The notes beneath the pieces were generated by a model. It had not been told where the DNA came from and searched no databases. It saw nothing but the letters and a program-made list of their open reading frames with translations. Below are positions 1-14,154 of a stretch of 64,000 nt of DNA, one piece after another. Position 1 is the stretch's first letter. Every line of letters begins with the position of its first letter. Source of the stretch: Darksidea phi (Eukaryota > Ascomycota > Dothideomycetes > Pleosporales > Lentitheciaceae); the NCBI GenBank assembly GCA_030770425.1, contig JASJFT010000104.1, positions 1 to 64,000 of the forward strand, read 5' to 3'. Made by a program: the position numbers and the translations under genes.

Positions 1-84
1 ACCAAATAAATTTCCCCGCTTGGGCAGCCCCCCCGCCCCCAAACACCAAACCCGTTGAAAAACCGGGGGCCCCCCCCCCCCCCC

Positions 85-120
<36 letters not shown>
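1..120. other. Low-complexity contig-edge-like sequence
   Basis: A C-rich stretch is followed by a run of C (about 71–85) and then a run of about 35 A (86–120). It has no coding content. Two long abutting homopolymers directly at the window edge look like a poorly resolved assembly end or a real low-complexity junction; the sequence alone cannot decide. Confidence 0.5.
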
Positions 121-123
<3 letters not shown>

Positions 124-746
124 TACTAAAAGTATTAAGTTAATAATATATATAATAATACTTTTATATAACTAGGTTATTAAGCTTTAAATAGCTAATA
201 AAGCCGCTATATAATATAAATTATATAAAAAAAATTTAAAAAAAAGGTATTTTAATATTTAAAAAAGAAACTTAATTAATTATTTTAAAAAAATTTAATA
301 TTTAAAATAATAAGAAAAAAGATAAGAAGAGAATATATATTAATAAAAATAAATCTACTTAAAAATATTATAAAAGGTATAATAATACTAAGTATAATAT
401 ATAAATATATAAAAATAATATAAAATTATTATAATTTTCTTTAATTTACTATATTTTAAAGTATTTTACTATAAAATTACTATAATTTTACTAAGGTCTT
501 AGTAAAAGTATATAATATACTTAACTATATAATATATTTAAAAAATATATTAAAATAATATTACTTTATTAAGAATATAAAGTTTATTTTTTTTTTATTT
601 TTTATTTTTTTTTCTTCTCTTTATAGTTCGAATAGTATATAATATAATATTTTAAAGATTTTTTAAAACTATTTTTATTATAAAGCGAGTTTATAAGTAA
701 AGCTTTATAATTAGATTTACTAAAATTAAATATTCCTATTACTATC

Positions 747-836
747 TAAGATAGGTTAATAGTATTACTAAAATAGATTAGTAATATTACTAAGATAGAT
801 TAGTAATATTACTAAGATAAATTAGCGATATTACTA
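747..836. repeat. 22-bp tandem repeat
   Basis: About three full copies of a 22-bp unit (761–782, 783–804, 805–826) with partial units on each side. The unit reads roughly aatattactaagatagatta plus gt. Copies differ mainly by transitions, as expected if an older repeat was hit by RIP. Confidence 0.75.
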
Positions 837-1442
837 CTTCTAGATAGAAAAATTTTAAATTTATAATAATTAATTATTCTATACTACTATAGACTATACC
901 TAATTATAAATATTATATATTTCTTAGCTACTTTTTTAGCTATACTTTATTAAAATTTACTAGTCGAAGTAGTATAGGTATAACTAATACTTATACTAAT
1001 ACTTTTTTATAGTAGATACTATTCTTTCTTTTAAGAATACTATTATATAGTTTTTATATCTTTCTAATCTAATATATTCTTATATACTTAATATAATAAA
1101 GCTCTACTATCTTTCTATAATTATTTTAAGAATAATAAATAGAAGTACTAGTATATATTATACTTACTAGCTATATATAAGAGGGCTTAGGCTAGCTATA
1201 ATAATAAATCTTTTATAAAAAGTATTACTTTTTTATCTCTCTTAAAGTAGCTTAACCTTAGTCTATTTTCTTAACTTCTATTATTATTACTAGTACCTAG
1301 CTTAAGTATTCCTAGCGTACTTTTTACGCTATAGACGGGCTCTACTACTTAGTTATTACTATTATCTTAATTAATTTTTTAAATAAGTAATAATCCGCCT
1401 ATCTTTTAGCTACTATATATTACTTAGTTTTATCTCTAACGT

Positions 1443-1672
1443 ATTATACTACTTTTAAACGATTTATCTTTCTCTTAACTATTATAGTTTATCTAGTCTA
1501 AACTTTAATATATTATATTATTTTAGGGTAATCTATCTTTCTTTTAGTTATTATAATCTATCTAGCCTAAACTCTAGTACGTTATACTACTTTTAAATAA
1601 TTTATCTTTCTCTTAGCTATTATACTTTACTTAGCTTAAACTCTAATAGATTATACTCCCTTTAGGTAATAG
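1443..1672. repeat. 69-bp tandem repeat, three copies plus a partial fourth
   Basis: Units start at 1443, 1512, 1581 and 1650, exactly 69 bp apart. Each contains a recognisable core (ttatactacttttaa, then a tttatctttctctta-like block, then a tagcctaaactcta-like block). Differences are mostly C/T and G/A. The period is a multiple of three, so it could be a decayed protein repeat, but no frame can be assigned. Confidence 0.75.
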
Positions 1673-1851
1673 CGTAGATATTAGCTATAGTATTAGTCTT
1701 AAAAATTCTATCTTTACTATTAATAACTTTAAAAAAGCTAAGTCTTATATATACGACCTTTCTCCTATACTATCTTAAATTAATTTTAATAAGAATAACT
1801 ATCTAGATAATTAAGTAATATTAAACTTAGATAAAATCTTTATTATAAAGT

Positions 1852-2037
1852 TATTACGTCTACTTCTACTAGAGGACTTTTAAATTATTATTAGTCTAGC
1901 TACGATTATATATTAAACTTTATATAGTTTTATATTTTACTATTATATCTTCTTAAGAATTTATCTTATCTCTATTTAAATATAATTCTTTTATTATCTT
2001 AATATTTCTATATCTATCTACCTATATATACCTTATA
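1852..2037 (+). repeat. 5' LTR of element A (186 bp)
   Basis: Begins tattacgtctac and ends accttata. It is the same sequence as 15861–16046 in the same orientation, and as 20416–20601, 41284–41461 (partial) and 41676–41861 in reverse. Copies differ by C/T and G/A transitions. AAAGT lies immediately to its left. Confidence 0.92.
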
Positions 2038-2099
2038 ATTCGAATTCTTTTTACTCCTTTTTAAGAACTAGTAGTACGATATCGATACTAAAAGCTAAT

Positions 2100-5000
2100 A
2101 CTTTAAAAGTTCTTATTAATTATACTATATAATATCTATTAAAAGCTATTAGTATACCTCCTTATACTATCTACTTAAAGAAGAGTACTTACTTTACTAC
2201 CTATTTACCTAATAAACGAAATAATCCTAATATATAGCTAGTTAACGAAATATACTAGTAGTACTCTAAGTTTAGTAAATAATAAGTTTAAGAACTAGAA
2301 TTAGATAATAAGAATAACTACTAACTAGAGGACCTATTTAATTTTAAAAATATTTAAAAGGGTTAATATATCTCTAAAACTCTTATAACCTATATATAGT
2401 ATAATAATAAAAATATATTAAAGATATCTAATAAACTACTATCTTTTAGTAAAGTTTTAATAATAGTTATAACTAATAGAGACTACTAATCTACGCGAAG
2501 AAATAATAGGACTTCTAGCTATAAGAATATTTTTTATAAAAGTAGATTTATATAATCTTAACCTCTAGCTCCTATTACTATACTACTAATCTTAAAAGCT
2601 AATAATATTCTAATAAATAATAGTTATCTAGATATATTTTATATTATACCTATTTATACTCTAGCCTTAGGTAAAGTACTTTTAGTAAAAATAATAAAAG
2701 TATTAATTAACCTTTAACGTTAAGATATATTAATTAACTAAATTATAACTATAAAAGTAGACCTAGAAATAGTCTACGTAGTCTTTAAACTAGTTATAGG
2801 TACTCTTTAAACTATAGTTAATCTACCCCTAGTAGATAATACTTATTAAGGGCTATTTAATCTAATTAAGATTAGGGACCCTTCTATACTAGGTTTAGTA
2901 AAAAGAACTCTAATAATCTAAGCTATAGACTATTAGATTAGAGATATTAATAGTCTCTTTTAAATTAACTTTACTACTACCGATACTCTTAAGTATATTA
3001 TATAGATTATAATATTTATTAAGAATAATATATATTATAACCTATTAGATTAAGCTATTAATAATAGTAAAGTTATTATATAGTTTTAGCTATAAATAAA
3101 GCTAAAAAGTCTTATAAAGGACTCTATTTTAATAAAGTTTAATAACTACTTTAAGTTTTAAAATATTAAATAGTATTAGAATAATAGCTTTAACTTCTTC
3201 TTTAACTATTTTATAACTTATAAAGTTATCTTAAAGGTAAAGTCTTTTAATAATAATATAAGTTTTAATATATTAAAGATATCTATAGTATAAAATAAGT
3301 ATCTAGAATCTTTATATTATAAGATATAAAGAAGTAATTAACTAAAGAATATATAAACTTAAATATAGTTTAAATATACTTTATAGAATATAAAGATAGT
3401 AATATACTCTATCTTTATACTAATTACTCTTCTAAAGGTTTTTAGTCCTAATTTAATTATAAGTAGAAAGCGTATTATATCTTTAGTAACTTTAAGTAAT
3501 TCTAGCTAAAAGAAATAGAATCGAAAGCCCTCTTAGTAGGATAATACTAGATAGTCTTTATTAAGAATCTTATTATACTTTAAAAATATAGTATTAATAT
3601 CCTAATTAAAAATTAATTAAAAGAAGAACTATTAGAAGTATTACTTTAAAGGTAATAATAGGTTAGATAAAACTTAAGAAGAGAAAGTTAACTTATTCTT
3701 AAAAAAAGATAAGTTCTAGTTACTAATATTACTATAATACTACTAAAGCTAAATACTAATAGTAAATTCTTATAAATTATTAATACTATAAGGATATATC
3801 TCTTTATAGATATTTTAATATAGGCTTAAGACCTTTTTAATATAGAATTAAACTTAAATATTATTAAAAAGAATCTTATACTATAGTAGAACCTCTTTAA
3901 GATATTATTATATATAAAATTATAAATATATTAAGTCTCTAGTATATTACTATATCTAGAAGAGTTATATATTATTATAATAATAATATAGGATTCTTAG
4001 GGTATAATAAGAATAATAGATTCTTAGATATTTTAGACTATTTCTATAAATAGTTATAATCTTATTTTTAACTAACTATAGCTATATAAGGTAGACCTTT
4101 AAATAGATTACTAAAAGAAATCTTTTAAGTAGTAAAATAGAAGTATAGTAACTAAGTATATTAAAGTTAAGATAATATTTAATAACTTAATATAATAGTT
4201 ATAACTTAGAAAAAAAGTATATATACTATACCTAAGAAGTTTTTATACTCGATTACTTATAAATAAAAAAGAGTATTAACTTTAATTCCCTAATATAATA
4301 GAGACTATAAAATATTTATAAATATTTATTAATAAAATATAAATCTTAGAAGATAATAAGTCTTAGAATACTTAATATTAGAATAAACGGAGCTTACTCT
4401 AGTTAAAAAACTAGGTCCTATAACTTTATAATTATCTTATCTATTATATAAAGTAATATTCTAAACTAGTATAGCTATCTAAGATTATAATCTCCTAGGT
4501 TATAATATTAATAATAAATACCCCTTTATAGAGGGTCGTAGCTCTTTATTAAATAGGGTAATAGAAGTTTAAAAACTATTTAGATACTTCCTATAATAAT
4601 TTTAATAAAGAAATTAATTCTAAGAAAGTTATAAAGATATTAGAATATCTTTATAATTAGCTTTAATACTTTAATTCTAAGCTTATTAATAAAATTACTC
4701 CTAACTTAAAGTATAACTATATTATTAATTTTAAGAAGAGAAAAATATTATTAAATTTATTTATTTATAATCTCTCTAGAAGAGAACTTAAGATTTTAAG
4801 AAAATACCTTAATAACTCTTTAAAAAAGAGGTAGATTTAATTTAGTAAATCTTTAGTAAAGATCTTAATACTTTTTATACCTAAAGTTAATAATATACTT
4901 TAATTATATATTAATTATAGAAGTTTAAATAAGATAATAATTAAAAATTATTACTTTATACCTCTTATAAGTAAAATACTAAACTAGCTATTTAGGATAA

Positions 5001-8000
5001 AAGTCTTTATAAAACTTAATTTCTATAAGATATATTATTAATTATATATTAAGAAGGATAATAAGTAAAAGATAATATTTAAAATATACTATAGCTATTT
5101 TAAATATCTAGTAATACTATTTAGTCTTATAAATATATCTACTATATTTTAGTTATATATTTATAAAGTCTTAAATAGTCTATTAGATAAAATATATATT
5201 ATTTATTTAAATAATATTCTTATATACTTTAAAAAGAAGAAGGACTATAAATAATATATTTATAAAGTCCTTAAGAGATTATATAATTAGGAACTCTATT
5301 ATAAAGTCTTAAAGTATATCTTTTTTATAAAGTTAGTAGAGTTTTTTAACTTTATAGTAACCCTCTATAAGATAGTTATAGACCTAATATAGATTTAAAT
5401 AATTAAAGAGTAGTTAAAGCTTAAGGACTATTAGAATATCTAAATATTTCTTAAATTTATAAACTTTTACTAATAATTTATATATAACTACTTAAATATT
5501 ATTTATTTACTTCTAGAATATATAACCTCTACGTAGAATTTAATATTAGTTTAATAAGATTCTAATAAGAATATATTAGTAGAAAAGTTAAAGAAAATTA
5601 AGAATTCTATAAAGTAGTATATCTTTTAGTTTTAGCTAGAGGATATATATAATATATTTCTTATACTTTATAAGCTCTTTATAAGAGTTTCTATTCTCTA
5701 GTACTTTAATTTAGTAAAACTTATAATAATTATTACTAATACCTTTAAGTTTACTATAATAGCTATTTTATTATAGCTATAAATAATAATACTCTTAATA
5801 AAAAAATATTAGAAATTAATTATATTCTTTAGTTATAAGTTTACTAGGTTATAGATTTAATAGAATACTTATAATAAAGAATTATTTATTATTATAAAAA
5901 TCTTTAAATAGTAGTAATACTATTTTAAGTATACTTTAAATACTATTTATATACTATATAATTATAATAATCTAAGATATTTTATAATTATAAAGGTACT
6001 CTTACCTAAGTAAGTATACTAAACTAAAAAATTAGTTTATTTTAATTTTAAGATTAAATATAAGCCTAGTATAAAGAATCTAGCTAATATACTATTATAA
6101 TAATTTAATTATACTAAAGACTTTTAGCTTAAAAAGAAAAGAGTACTAAGAAATATTATACTTTTTATACTTTAAAATAAACTTTAAATATAGATACTCT
6201 AGAAGCCTATAACTTTATATACTAAAGATTAAATAATATATAAATCTAATTTTACTAATAAGAATCTATAAGTAATCTATTAGGAATTTAAAAATAACGT
6301 AAATTATTCTACTATAGAATTTCTTAGTATAGTATTAGTTTTTAACGATATATTATTTATTAACTTTAATCTATCTATAAATAGGGATAATAAACCTAAA
6401 AAGTAATTAAAAGACTTAGATTTAGTTTTAATATTCCTTTAGTATTATAAAGTATTTTCTACCTCTATATTATATAAGTCTTTATTAGAAGTTATAAATA
6501 ATAACTTATTCTTTAACTAGAAAATCTCTAAGCTACTATTAGACTATATTTAAAAAGTATAAAAATATAATATAGTCTATTATAAGAATATATAGTATAT
6601 ATAAAAGTTTAAAAGTAGAAAAGAATAAAAGAATATATTTTTATAAATTATAGATTTAAAGAATATCCTTTAAAAAGTAGAAAAAGTATAGATTTCTAAT
6701 AATAAAGCTCTTTATTAAGCTATTCTTATAAGAAATTATAATAACCCTCTAGAGGGCTATTATAAAATAGATAAAACTATTAAACTTTTATAAAGAAAGT
6801 ATTATTAGTTAAAACTTTAAGTAAAGGTTAATATATATATATAAGACTATATAGTATACTAGATAAATAAAGTATAAAGGTATAAGTTATAAGAGTTACT
6901 AGAATTAATTCTTTTATTATAGAAGTTATAGTATAATTACTTCTTAAACTTTATTACTAACCTACTAGAATTTAAGAATTCTAAGAGTAATATCTATAAT
7001 ATAGTACTAGTACTTATTAACTACTTTTTAAAGCTAATCTAGTATTTATCTATAATAAAAAATATTATTATAAGTATATTAGTTAACCTATTATTTATAA
7101 AAGTATTTACTAAGATTAAACCCCTATTATTACTAATCTTAAATTAAAGCTCTATCTTTATTAGTAAATTCTAGTTAGATATATACTTTTATTTTAATAT
7201 TAAATAATAAATAAGTATAGCCTTTTATCTATAGATAGATAGCTAAACTAAATACTAGAATTAAAAGCTTAAAGTATATCTATAAATATACCTAAACTAT
7301 TAGTAAAATAATTAGTATTAGTTACTTCTAATAGTAAAATATATATATAATTCTAAGATTTATTTAAATTATAGTATATACCTTATTAAGATTATAATAG
7401 GTATTAAATCTAAGGATTTTAATAATATAAAAAATAAGTATTAGTTCTATTAATTACCTAGTAACTAGAGTATAGATAGAAAGATTCTAAGTATATATTA
7501 GAAAGTTATTAACTTTCTAATTAGTTAAATATAATAGTTTTTTAATACTTAAAATATATTAATCTATACTTAGAAGAACTAGTAATATTAGTATAATTTA
7601 AAAAGAATAAGTAAGTATTTTACTATTAGTAAAAAGGTAATATTAAAGATTATTAATATTAAGACTAAGTACTCTTTAAAGAAGTTAAATACGAAGTACT
7701 TAAAACCCTTTACTATTTAAACTAAATATAGGAAGCTAAGCTATTAGCTTAAGCTACCTCTATTAATATTCTAGTTATATTTTATCTTCTATATATCTCT
7801 TCTAGAGAAATAAATAAAGTTAAGAAAAGATTTAAATTTTAGACCTAGGTCTATATAGTATTTAGAGCTTAATAATAGTAACTAATATAAAGTTAAAGCT
7901 ATTCTTACCTATAAGATAGTATATAATAAGAAGCTCTTTTTTATAAAATAGCTAGATTAGCTATATAAAAATAGTATATAGAAGCTTAAGATCTTTCTTA

Positions 8001-8260
8001 ATAATTATAATAAGATTCTTACGGAATATTAAATAAATCTAAATAATTAAATATTAGATTATCTAAAGTAAAAAGTTACTAAAGAAGTATTATAACCTTT
8101 ATAAAGGAATAATAATATATATAAGAAATTCTAAAGAGGTAGACTATATAAGTAATATTAATATAAAAAAAAAATTAAGAAATTTAATTAAAAGGTATTC
8201 TTAGAACCTTACTTAGGGGATACTATATAAGTAGAATAATTAGTTAAGAAAAGAAATACT
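2100..8260 (+). pseudogene. Decayed gag–pol of element A (Ty3/gypsy, chromovirus-like)
   Basis: The conceptual frame near 5.0–5.24 kb shows the Ty3 reverse-transcriptase order: FIKLNF (for T/FKLDL), IYY, the FKYLVILFSL block (for FEYLVMPFGL), STIF, and YLNNILIY at about 5205–5235 (for YLDDILIY, both Asp codons now Asn). Near 7.0–7.4 kb an integrase-core frame reads VLINYFLK (for VVDRLTK), then SSIFISKF, SIAFYL and KVYL blocks. A short chromodomain-like frame follows at about 7.86–8.1 kb. Nearly all in-frame stops are TAA or TAG where Gln or Trp codons would be expected, and the changed codons fit C-to-T or G-to-A on one strand or the other. The gag part upstream is too decayed to delimit, so the start is approximate. 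Confidence 0.85.
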
Positions 8261-8541
8261 ATCTACTTTAATAATAAGCTACGACTTACAGGATTTAATA
8301 AAGCTAGCCTTTATATATTATAATAATAAATAGACTAACTAGTAGTAATAGTATTAGAATTAATAAGCTAGATTATTAATATAGATATTTATTCTATTTA
8401 TATATTCTAGTAACTAAGAATCTTAACTAAGTATTATATAGTTTATAGATAATCTAAGTAAGCTACGTATACTAGATAAGAAGTTCCTAAAAAAGCTTTA
8501 TAATATTCTCTTCTAAAGGATAATAGATATTATACCTCTAT
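8261..8541 (+). other. 3' tail of element A before the copia insertion
   Basis: This is sequence after the chromodomain-like end, continuous with 14155–15860 once the copia insert is removed, and matched in reverse by about 24.18–24.43 kb of element B. It contains one of the rare surviving CpA dinucleotides (8289). No domain is recognised. Confidence 0.6.
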
Positions 8542-8781
8542 TATAAGCGGATAGGGTATAGAATAAATATATTAAGTTATCTAACTATCTAACTAGGGCG
8601 TAAGTAGAGGGCCTTATATATAAGTTATACTAGATTAAATAACTAGAGTAATTACTATAAGTTACTATATAGTTATTATAAGCTAGAGTATAGTTATAAC
8701 TAGTATATAATTATAATAAATTAGTATAAATTATTATATAAATAGAATAATTATATAATATATAGCGCTTAGCTACTTATA
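8542..8781 (-). repeat. 3' LTR of the copia element (240 bp)
   Basis: Starts tataagcgg and ends ctacttata. It pairs with 13915–14154 over the full length, with differences that are transitions (for example gcggatagggta versus gcgggtagaata). Confidence 0.9.
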
Positions 8782-9899
8782 TACCCCTCTTAGGTTCGAA
8801 CCTAGATTCGAAGCTAAAGTTTATTTATAGATTTTAAAGTTTTATTTATTAATTTTTAAGTTTATTTATTAGTTTTATTTTTAAAGCTTATTATTAGCTA
8901 ATAGATCCCTCTCTCCCTATAAACGTAAGGAGCTATATTATAAGTTAAGAACTAGTCTCTATATTAGTATAGTACTAGGTAGATAGCCGTCGTTATTATA
9001 ATATATATAGGTTCCTTATATAATTAAACGTCTCTAGAGGTATAAGACCCTTAATTTTACTTTATATAGTATACTAATATAGTATTAGTATACTAGTTTA
9101 TTAGTTAAATAGTCTATATAGTTAGCTAAGAAGTTTATATAGTTAGCTAAGAAGCTTATATAGTTAGAAAATCTTTAAAGTTTAGAAGTAATACCTAATT
9201 CTCGTATTTTTACCTAGATAGTAATTTAGTAAGGCCGTTAACTAGCTAACTATTTAATAAGATATATAAGATATTAATATTACCTAATAGTACCTCCTAA
9301 TAAAACTAGTAGTAATAGATATCGACGTACTATACTATAGTCTTAAGCCGTAGGATAGATAAGATAAATAGCCGAATTATTTACTAGTTATTATAGTATA
9401 TTAATTATTTATAATCTAGATCGAATCTAATATATTTAAATACTCTCTACTACTAGATTAGCTTAGTACTAGCTAATAAGACTACTATTAATTCTACCTT
9501 AGTTATTAATTTTATAATATATTATTATAGTATAGCTTTCTAATTAATAGATCTATTAAATAGGAAGAATATATATTCTTATAAGCTCTTCTAGAAAGCC
9601 TTATAATTAATAAAGAAGACGTCTAATACTCTATAGAAGTTAGATATTAATTTAGATATAAGTTTATTAGTAATATAGATAGATTTAATAAATATTAATA
9701 TATTATAATATATTACTCGATTCTTTATATCTAGTAGATAGGTAATTATTTAATAGATAGCGTCTAGGTACTATTATAAAGGATTCGTAAGGAACTTAGC
9801 TAACTTTAAGTAAGCTTTTAAGATATCTAGATAAGTAGCTCCTACTATATAGCTAATAGATCTAACTAGCTATATATATTATTACTTAATTAAATTTAT

Positions 9900-12800
9900 T
9901 ATTTCGTTCTTTAATAGTATTAGTTCCTCGAGTAGTAGTAATATAGTAGATAGTTTTAAGTAGGGCTTTAGTAAAGGATACTTTTAAGTAAACTTCTTAA
10001 TATATAAGCTCTATAATAGCTAGATTAAGCTACTATTATAATCTCTAATAGTTTAAATACTATAGAATATCTATAGTTCTTCTAGAGATCTAATCTTATA
10101 TTATTATAATAGCTTATACTTGAATTTATATAGGATAGCTATATATACTAATATACTAAGAACGATAATATTATTAATAAAGAAGAAGACTAGTAGCTTC
10201 TTATTTTTTTATAAGTAGAGAGCGTTCTTAATAGATATAAGGTCTAGCTTTATAAGTATTTTAGTAAGCTCTTTATACTAGAGTAATAGTAACGTCTTTA
10301 GGCTATAAAGCACTCGGCGTAGTTTCTATAGATAATTAGAATTAAAGAATCCTTCTAGTTAATAATAGTAGACTAGTATTAATAGCTTAGTATTAGTAAA
10401 CGTATTAATAGTATTATATTAATAAATTTTTATATTAAAGTAGGTAGTAATAGCTACTAGAGCTCGAAATATTCGAATAGCTAGTATAGTAGTATAGATA
10501 TCTTCTACTATTATTTATAGATTATTATATATATAGATTTAAGTCTTATATTTTAATAAATAGTCTTAATTATTAAGTTTATATTTATATACCTATATTA
10601 GTAAAAGAATCTTATTATCTTAAGTATACTAAGTATTATATTTATCCTAGGTTATCTATTTATAGATTTCTTTATATTTAATTATTACTAGTTCTTATTA
10701 TATAACTTATAGGAAGCCTTTCTTATAAAAAGACGGTAATTTTATTATATTCTTATAGTATTTTAGTTTTACTAGTAGCTCTATATATTTAAATCGTATT
10801 TTTAGTATTATTACTAAGGTAACTATATAAACTAACTAGTAAGCGTTAATAAAGAAGTTAGAGTTCTTCTATATAGGCTTCTTCTTTATTACTCTAGTTA
10901 ATCCTTTAAGTAGAATATAATATTAATAGAAATTAGTATCTATTAGTTCTTAATACTCTATATAATTCGAATCGGGTTTAGTTCTACGCTTATACTTTAA
11001 GAGTCGATTTAATAGCTATAATAATAGCTTAGATAAAGCTATTTCTAAAATTAATAGATTTGGTATTAGGAGTTAATTCGATATAGGTTCCTAAATAATA
11101 GCTTAAGTAGTAGCGTAAGTAGTAGTCTAAGTAGAAGCTTAGGTAGTAGATTCTATAACTTCTATAGAAGATATATATTCGTCTTTTAATAAGACTTCTA
11201 AGAAAGTATCCTTACTATTTAGTATAGATAAGTAATATTCGTAAGTAAATTACTCTAACTTAGAGTCTTAAAGAAGAAAATCTAAATTATCTTAAGATTA
11301 ATAGAATAGATCCTTTTAAAATATAATATCTCTTATATAAGTTATCTTACTACTATAGATTTTACTTTTTATCTTTAGTATCTAGATTTTATAGATATTT
11401 AATAAATTATAACTAATTAGATATCCTACTAAAGCTTATAGACTAAGCTTATCGTCTTTAAATATTTATTTATATAGTATATAGGCTCTATAGCTATAAA
11501 TATATAAATAAACTAGTAATAACTTTTTCTAATATACGATTTTAAATAGTATCTTCTAGTTTAGTAATCGTATAGGTATTTAGTTAAGTAAATAGACTAC
11601 CGTTCTATAAATCTTAAGACTAAGAGCTAGTAGAAGATTTATTATAATTCTTATTAAGTAGCTTCTCTTAATTAGACTTCTACCTAAGTATTCGACTAAG
11701 CTATTTTATTTAATAGTATATAATACTTATATCTATAATTTAATTCCTTCTTATAGATAGTAGGCTCGAGCTAAATTATCTAATAGGCTATAGCCTTACT
11801 CGTTATCTACTATTAGAAAGGTAATAGTTATATTAAATTCTCGTTTTATAGCTCTATCTAGCTATTTAAGTATTACCTAAAGAGTTAACTTATTATACTT
11901 AGCTATTATATAGACTATATATAGTTTTAAGAATAGATTAAATATATAAAATATATATTAATAGCTATTATAGACTAGTATATCGAGCTCGATTAGATTA
12001 ATAGCTATAGTTTTAAATAGTCGGCTAGTACCTAGTTTATAGCTAAATCGATAAGAGATAATCTAATAGACTTTATTCTATAGGTACTTCTTATAGTAAA
12101 TTATTTTAGAAGCTATTATACTATTATCTATATAGAGGTTTAAAATATTACTAGCTAACTAATTAATCGTATTACTATTTAAATAACTTATAAGTAGATA
12201 AAGTTATAGCTTACTTAGTAATCTAGATTAAAGTAGTAAAGCTAAGATCTATAGCCGGTACTAATTAGTAGCGAATACCGCGTACTAAGTAGATTATAGA
12301 GGTTTAGTATAATAGACTATAAGTTAATATTTACTAACCCTAGTAAGCTTTATAATATCTTAAGATTAAGTTCCTAATTAATATAGAATATTTCTTCCTA
12401 AGTCGAAATAGATATTTAATAAGAATAGTTATAATAGTAATACTAAATTAGTAAAGAAGCTAGGGATTAAGATTACTTATTTAAATATTATCTTTTTTAG
12501 GCTTTAGAGCGCTAATAGAGTTATCTATATATTTTTCTAAGTCTAAATAGCTATCTTTAAGCCTCCGGCTAGAATAACGTTATTAGATAAAGCTAGGGCT
12601 TTTTATTAGAACTTAATAGGATTATTATAGATATAAATATCTATACCTAGATCTAACGTCTAGGAATAAAGAAGCGGATAGATATTATTAGCTATCGAGG
12701 TATTATATACTATTAAAAATATAATATAGACTTTATATTTATATTATAATAAATTATTACTAGTATCGATTTCTATTATATTAGCTATATTATTATTCTA

Positions 12801-13800
12801 GCTAGTCTATTTTTACTATTTATAATATTAATTCCTCTCGTATATTTTAGTTAAAATCTTCTTTTTATTCTTAACTTTAAAATTAGCTATTTTTTTAACC
12901 TTTTTAAGATTCTTTATAAATTCTTCCTTACGTAATAAGGTATTAATATACTAGTACTATCCCTAATAGTATAGATCTCTATATAGGTATAGCTTTAATA
13001 ACTTTAATAGCTTATTATTTTATTATCTCTTCTTATTATATAGAGACTATTCTTAATTTAGTATAGCTATAAATATACTATTACTAATATTTAACTTTAT
13101 TATTTACGTTATTTAGTAATAGTATAAATAGCTAGCTAGTAAATTAGATAGTATAGGATTAATTAAGCTATTTAAACTAGCTTCTATATTAAATACTATA
13201 ATAGCTATAATAACTATATAGCCTAAATCGATTTATTTAATTACTCGTATTAGATTCTTATATAGCTAATATTCTAATATCTCTAATAGATTAAGCTATA
13301 TAGCTTGATTATAAACTATTAGAAAGGTTATACTTTATTCTTCGAGATTCTCTCTACGTATATATAGTACTTTAGCTAAATTATATACCTTCTAAATCTT
13401 ATATTCTTAATTAGCTAATAATAGGGTAAATAGCTACTTTAAAGTCTTAAGCTAATTATATAGTAATTCTTAATCCTTAATCTAGAAGATAAGGTCTTTA
13501 GCTAGCGTATTAACTATATAGACTTCGATTTAGCCGAGCTTATTCTTAGTTCTATAGTATTCTTTTAGTTCTATATAGTAGATACTCAGATTCTTATTAC
13601 GCTAAGTAAGAGCTATTAAGCTAGGTTTAGTTACTAGTAATCTATCCTCGTTAATAGGTAGTATAGAATTAATAGAACGTTTAGACTTATTTAGCTCTAT
13701 AGAAGCTTTAGCTTTAGAATTAATATAGTCCTATATATTAGCTATCTTAGCTAGCCTCTATATAGTATAGATCTATAGGTTCTAATTATATAGGCCTTAA
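9900..13800 (-). pseudogene. Decayed copia polyprotein (minus strand)
   Basis: On the minus strand at about 10.48–10.33 kb the conceptual frame RIFRALVAITTYFNIKI, then NTINTFTNTKL, corresponds to the copia reverse-transcriptase block whose usual form has FDLEI and DAVNAFLN. Further on, at about 10.19–10.09 kb, VFFFINNIIVL corresponds to the catalytic block (F/Y)VDDI, with both Asp codons changed to Asn. The order and spacing are those of a Pseudoviridae reverse transcriptase. Integrase and gag should lie toward 13.8 kb but were not resolved, so the limits are approximate. Confidence 0.75.
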
Positions 13801-13914
13801 AGAATAGTAGCTAAACTAGCTTTAGATATAGTAGGTAATAAGGTTATTATTTCGTTATATAGAGAAGAATAAAATAGATTATATAATATAGATAGATTAG
13901 ACTAGGCTTATAAC

Positions 13915-14154
13915 TATAAGCGGGTAGAATATAGAATAAATATATTAAGTTATCTAACTATCTAGCTAGAACGTAAGTAAAGGGTCTTATATATAAGTTA
14001 TACTAGATTAGATAACTAGAGTAATTACTATAAGTTACTATATAGTTATTATAAGCTAGAATATAGTTATAGCTAGTATATAGTTATAGTAAATTAGTAT
14101 AAATTATTATATAAATAGAATAATTATATAATATATAGCGCTCGGCTACTTATA
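13915..14154 (-). repeat. 5' LTR of the copia element (240 bp)
   Basis: Direct partner of 8542–8781, identical length, same ends. It is followed by the target duplication at 14155–14159. Confidence 0.9.

Larger units (their letters stand above)
121..1846. other. AT-rich, RIP-mutated left flank of element A (probably upstream part of the Helitron)
   Basis: No open frame survives. Base composition is extremely AT-rich, with CpA and TpG essentially missing. Element A has the perfect target duplication AAAGT on both sides, so the sequence ending at 1846 was once contiguous with 16052, where a Helitron reading frame is visible. The last part of this stretch is therefore probably the 5' part of that Helitron, but no domain can be recognised here. 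Two tandem repeats lie within it (747–836 and 1443–1672). Confidence 0.5.
8542..14154 (-). mobile_element. Ty1/copia retrotransposon inserted in element A, RIP-inactivated
   Basis: Two 240-bp LTRs (8542–8781 and 13915–14154) in direct orientation flank 5.1 kb. The target duplication is TCTAT (8537–8541) against TCTAC (14155–14159), one C-to-T difference; the uninterrupted site is seen in inverted copy B at about 24.18 kb. The minus strand encodes copia-type reverse transcriptase. A purine tract, read on the minus strand at 8782–8791, lies next to the left (3') LTR. Total length is 5,613 bp, normal for copia elements. RIP has removed all open frames. Confidence 0.92.

Noticed and set aside
8791..8804. 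Palindrome containing GGTTCGAACC, resembling a tRNA T-arm
   Set aside because: No acceptor, D or anticodon arms around it. It lies just inside the copia 3' LTR, beside the purine tract, so it is internal retroelement sequence.
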